Source: Bacteroidales bacterium UBA5197
GTDB taxonomy: Bacteria; Bacteroidota; Bacteroidia; Bacteroidales; Lentimicrobiaceae
NCBI GenBank assembly: GCA_002412885.1
Contig: DHVX01000091.1
Span: 1-16,807, forward strand
Reading direction: 5' to 3'
DNA: 16,807 nt
A program made the position numbers and the translations under genes. Below are positions 14,294 through 16,807 of the stretch, one piece after another. The notes below the pieces were generated by a model. The model saw only the letters and a list, made by a program, of their open reading frames with translations, was not told the origin of the DNA and ran no database searches. Position 1 is the first letter of the stretch, and the number at the start of each line of letters is the position of its first letter.

Positions 14294-14366
14294 CACAACT
14301 TCTCTTAGTGTTTAGTTTACACCAAGCCAAGGCCTGCTATGAATCTTCACCTGTTTAAATTTATAA

Positions 14367-15830
14367 ATGATGAAAAAGTTACTGATTTTCAGTGCTGCAG
14401 CTTTTATGCTGGGATGCACTTCTCAGCCCGAACCCGCTGAAGAAACTGCGAAGTACACACTTCCTGAAGGGAAAAAAGTTGAAATTTATGCCACAGCCAT
14501 GGATACAAACCTTCGGCTTACCAACGTGGGGCAGGCTGATTTCAGCGATTTCGGACAACCCGTTGAAACTCAGGTGTGCGTGTTTGTAGATCCTTCACAA
14601 ACTTTTCAGGAGTATCTGGGCATTGGAGGCGCAATCACTGATGCATCGGCCGAAACTTTCTACAAATTGTCGGAAGACAGGCAGGCTGAAGTGCTGGATG
14701 CTTACTTCAGTAAGGACAAAGGCATCGGATACAATCTTATTCGTACCAACATTCACAGCTGCGATTTTTCAAGTGCAAGCTATACTTACGTGAATGACGG
14801 GGATGCGGAACTAAAATCTTTTTCCATTGAAGCTGATAAAAAGTTTCGGATTCCGTTTATCAAAGCTGCCATTGAGAAAGCCGGCGGCGATGTTGTATTT
14901 TATGCAAGCCCATGGAGTCCGCCGGCCTGGATGAAGGACAACAACTCTATGCTGCAGGGCGGAAAGCTTAAAAAGGAGTATTATCAGAACTGGGCGGAGT
15001 ATTTTGTGAAGTTCATCAAAAGCTACGAAGCTGAAGGCATTCCTGTTTGGGGAATTACCATTCAAAACGAGCCCATGGCAAAGCAAACCTGGGAAAGTTG
15101 CATATGGACAGCAGAGGAGGAGCGCGATTTTCTGAAGTACAACCTCGGGCCCACCATGCATAATTCAGGATTGGCCGACAAAAAAATAGTAATGTGGGAT
15201 CATAACCGCGATCTGATTTATCAGCGTGCTTCAACCTATTTTGCCGATGCCGAAGTGAGCAAATATGCCTGGGGCATTGGTTTTCACTGGTATGAGGACT
15301 GGAGTGGGGGAGTGCCCGTTTTTGAAAATATCCGTAGGGTGCAGGAAGCATTTCCTGACAAACATATGCTCTTTACCGAAGGCTGTGCTGAAAGCTTTGA
15401 TGCTGAAAGATACGACGCATGGGTACTCGGCGAAGAGTATGGCCGGTCAATGATTCATGACTTCAACAATGGCGCTGTTGGCTGGACCGACTGGAACATT
15501 CTGCTCGACGAAACCGGAGGACCAAACCATGTCGGAAACTTCTGTTTTGCGCCCATGCACGGCGATACCCGCACCAATGAACTGCTTTACACAAACTCAT
15601 ACTATTACATCGGGCATTTCTCAAAATTCATTCAAGCAGGTGCAAAACGAATTATAGCATCTCCTAGCCGCAGTCAGCTGATCAGTACTGCATTTCTGAA
15701 TCCTGATGGCAGTGTGGTAGTGGTGGTGATGAATGAATCGGAAATCAAAACCGATTTCTTCCTGTGGATTGACGGACAGGCTGCCCCGGCAACCAGTCTG
15801 CCAAGATCAATCATGACATTTGTTTTGTAA
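14367..15830 (+). CDS. GH30-family glycoside hydrolase, lipoprotein
   Basis: A 487-residue retaining glycosidase of family GH30 (glucosylceramidase/beta-1,6-glucanase group). The start is a lipoprotein signal peptide with lipobox MLGC and acceptor C17, so the enzyme should be tethered to a membrane, probably the outer one. The catalytic pair is visible: acid/base E235 in ITIQNEP and nucleophile E338 in MLFTEG. Also typical are GIGGAITDAS near 85-94, SPWSPPAWMK near 181-190, and a C-terminal beta segment of about 70 residues ending in SIMTFVL. Likely substrates are beta-1,6-glucans or beta-glucosides; this cannot be settled here. The ATG at 14370 is an equally good start. It stands alone, without a SusC/D pair, so it is not an evident polysaccharide utilisation locus. 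Confidence 0.92.
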   Translation: MMKKLLIFSAAAFMLGCTSQPEPAEETAKYTLPEGKKVEIYATAMDTNLRLTNVGQADFSDFGQPVETQVCVFVDPSQTFQEYLGIGGAITDASAETFYKLSEDRQAEVLDAYFSKDKGIGYNLIRTNIHSCDFSSASYTYVNDGDAELKSFSIEADKKFRIPFIKAAIEKAGGDVVFYASPWSPPAWMKDNNSMLQGGKLKKEYYQNWAEYFVKFIKSYEAEGIPVWGITIQNEPMAKQTWESCIWTAEEERDFLKYNLGPTMHNSGLADKKIVMWDHNRDLIYQRASTYFADAEVSKYAWGIGFHWYEDWSGGVPVFENIRRVQEAFPDKHMLFTEGCAESFDAERYDAWVLGEEYGRSMIHDFNNGAVGWTDWNILLDETGGPNHVGNFCFAPMHGDTRTNELLYTNSYYYIGHFSKFIQAGAKRIIASPSRSQLISTAFLNPDGSVVVVVMNESEIKTDFFLWIDGQAAPATSLPRSIMTFVL

Positions 15831-15953
15831 GCATTTATTGGAAAACTCAATAGCTTAATTAATTGATTTTGTGAGATTTGGTGCTTTGAAGAATTGTTGG
15901 CAAGAAAAATTTTAATTTTAATCGGACAATAATTAAAAAAAATGAAGAAAAGG

Positions 15954-15984
15954 TTGTGAGTATAAAAATATTGTTCTATTTTTG
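15954..15984 (+). promoter_or_regulatory. rpsO promoter
   Basis: TTG at 15954-15956 and TATTTTTG at 15977-15984 are separated by 20 bp and both match the Bacteroidota -33/-7 consensus, making this the best promoter in the window. Transcription should start near 15990, giving a leader of about 30 nt before the rpsO ATG. The preceding stretch from 15831 is AT-rich and holds nothing else that I can identify. Confidence 0.7.
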
Positions 15985-16020
15985 CAGCCCGTTTCAAAAG
16001 ACAAAAAAATCATTACTGAC

Positions 16021-16290
16021 ATGTACTTAACTTCAGAAGTAAAAAAGAATATTTTCAGCGACAATGGCAAAAGTGCTGCCGATACAGGATCAGCAGAAGG
16101 ACAGATTGCGCTTTTTACACACCGCATCCAGCACCTCACTGGCCATCTTAAGGTATTCAAAAACGACAAGGTAACCGAGCGTTCGCTTGTGCTTTTGGTA
16201 GGTAAACGCAGGAAATTACTTGATTACCTGAAATCAAAAGACATTGAAAGGTACAGGGAGATCATCAAGAAACTGAACCTGAGAAAATAA
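16021..16290 (+). CDS. rpsO: 30S ribosomal protein S15
   Basis: An 89-residue protein, exactly the usual length of S15, which binds 16S rRNA at the platform of the small subunit and starts its assembly with S6/S18. Family landmarks are visible: the start MYLTSEVKKNIF, GSAEGQIALFTHRIQHLTGHLK, the KRRKLLDYLK stretch with its basic RNA-contacting helix, and the YREIIKKLNLRK end. I chose the ATG at 16021 because S15 proteins begin there; the frame is open upstream to 15982, but that would run into the promoter/leader. A strong terminator follows, then pnp, the conserved rpsO-pnp order. Confidence 0.98.
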   Translation: MYLTSEVKKNIFSDNGKSAADTGSAEGQIALFTHRIQHLTGHLKVFKNDKVTERSLVLLVGKRRKLLDYLKSKDIERYREIIKKLNLRK

Positions 16291-16313
16291 TTTTTTCTTA
16301 AGAATTTGTATAG

Positions 16314-16343
16314 AGAGGCAATCATGTATTGCCTCTTTTTTTA
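16314..16343 (+). terminator. Rho-independent terminator after rpsO
   Basis: AGAGGCAAT at 16314-16322 pairs perfectly with ATTGCCTCT at 16328-16336 over a 5-nt loop, and a run of T follows directly (16337-16342). This is a textbook intrinsic terminator 23 bp after the rpsO stop. It implies that pnp is mainly transcribed from its own promoter. Confidence 0.9.
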
Positions 16344-16369
16344 TCATTAGGTGTGCATTTTTTTTCTTA

Positions 16370-16403
16370 TTGCGCATACCAATGATATTATACACTAATT
16401 TTG
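16370..16403 (+). promoter_or_regulatory. Putative pnp promoter
   Basis: TTG at 16370-16372 and a consensus -7 box TAATTTTG at 16396-16403, 23 bp apart (slightly long). The leader to the pnp ATG would be about 50 nt and contains a small CGGT-TTTC-ACCG hairpin just after the box. Its position behind the rpsO terminator supports a separate promoter. Confidence 0.55.
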
Positions 16404-16460
16404 CAGCGGTTTTCACCGGATGGGAGAAATCGTATAAATACCAATTTCACAATTACTTAT

Positions 16461-16807
16461 ATGCAAGGAATAGTAAAAACTTTCGACATCGGAGATGGAA
16501 GGACCATCTCTATTGAAACCGGTCGTTTGGCAAAACAAGCTGATGGTTCTGTAGTAGTAAAAATGGGCGACACCATGTTGCTGGCAACCGTAGTAGCACG
16601 AAAAGAAGCTGCTGAGAATGTCGATTTTATGCCCCTTTCGGTTGAATACCGCGAGAAGTATGCCGCTGCCGGTCGTTATCCCGGTGGTTTTTTTAAACGT
16701 GAAGCCCGCCCGTCGGACTACGAAATTCTTATCTCACGCCTCGTTGACAGAGCGCTGAGACCTCTGTTCCCTGATGATTTTCACGCAGAAACCCAGGTTC
16801 TGATTAC
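16461..16807 (+). CDS. pnp: Polyribonucleotide nucleotidyltransferase, N-terminal part
   Basis: The first 115 codons of PNPase, which continues past the right end of the window; the full protein is normally about 700 residues. It is a phosphorolytic 3'-5' exoribonuclease that forms trimers and degrades mRNA, releasing nucleoside diphosphates. The visible part is the start of the first RNase PH-like domain. It has ISIETGRLAKQADGSVVVKMGDTMLLATVV, then PLSVEYREKYAAAGRYPGGFFKRE and the highly conserved ARPSDYEILISRLVDRALRPLFP segment that includes RNA-contacting residues. The ATG at 16461 places these motifs at the usual distance. Position directly behind rpsO supports the call. Confidence 0.97.
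   Translation, partial: MQGIVKTFDIGDGRTISIETGRLAKQADGSVVVKMGDTMLLATVVARKEAAENVDFMPLSVEYREKYAAAGRYPGGFFKREARPSDYEILISRLVDRALRPLFPDDFHAETQVLI

Larger units (their letters stand above)
13813..14366. other. Gene-free region filled with palindromic repeats
   Basis: These 554 bp between the TolC-like gene and the GH30 gene show no convincing coding sequence; the open frame on the minus strand at 13845-14066 is read through repeats and is rejected. From left to right it holds a CCCC-TTC-GGGG hairpin (13860-13870), two ACCGTGGGT/ACCCACGGT inverted pairs, a GAGC/GCTC stem (13938-13954), a CCCC-GAA-GGGG hairpin near 14045-14056, a CCCCGT/ACGGGG pair around 14095-14134, a perfect 12-bp hairpin (14170-14202) and the GH30 promoter box. 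Confidence 0.75.

Noticed and set aside
14352..14358. TGTTTAA before the GH30 gene as a further operator
   Set aside because: A single copy without an inverted partner; similar lone copies occur at 5676 and inside coding DNA at 13454, so chance is likely.
15982..16020. 13-codon N-terminal extension of rpsO
   Set aside because: S15 begins at MYLTSE in the family and the upstream part falls on the promoter and transcript start.

Overview
The window comes from a member of the Bacteroidota. Four intergenic regions carry the phylum's TAnnTTTG-type -7 promoter box (8227, 14286, 15977, 16396), clear Shine-Dalgarno sequences are rare, and the proteins look like those of marine or anaerobic Bacteroidota. 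The order is uncertain; Bacteroidales/Marinilabiliales-like is my guess. Both ends are cut inside genes: a SUI1-family factor on the left and pnp on the right.

Layout. (1) 1-3292, plus strand: the end of a SUI1/YciH-like gene, then a GT39/ArnT-like membrane glycosyltransferase overlapping by 4 bp a YbdG/YnaI-type mechanosensitive channel. (2) 3318-7994, minus strand: a compact six-gene carotenoid operon transcribed crtI, crtB, a secreted protein of unknown function, idi, crtZ, crtYcd. It should convert GGPP to phytoene, lycopene, beta-carotene and zeaxanthin; no GGPP synthase or regulator gene is in the window. (3) 7995-8313: a divergent control region holding six exact copies of the 7-mer TTAAACA/TGTTTAA, grouped as inverted pairs. 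(4) 8314-13812, plus strand: a tripartite RND efflux operon (membrane fusion protein, inner-membrane pump, TolC-like outer-membrane protein) with overlapping genes. (5) 13813-14366: a gene-free stretch rich in palindromic repeats. (6) 14367-15830: a GH30 lipoprotein glycosidase. (7) 16021-16807: rpsO, a strong terminator, then pnp, the widely conserved order.

The main point of interest is the control region between the carotenoid operon and the RND pump. Two of the inverted pairs lie between, or at the edge of, plausible -33 and -7 elements, one facing each operon. This suggests that one regulator encoded elsewhere co-ordinates pigment synthesis and the efflux system. A second theme is palindromic repeats, one of which (3289-3370) supplies the stop codon of the channel gene and the C-terminal tail of the lycopene cyclase.
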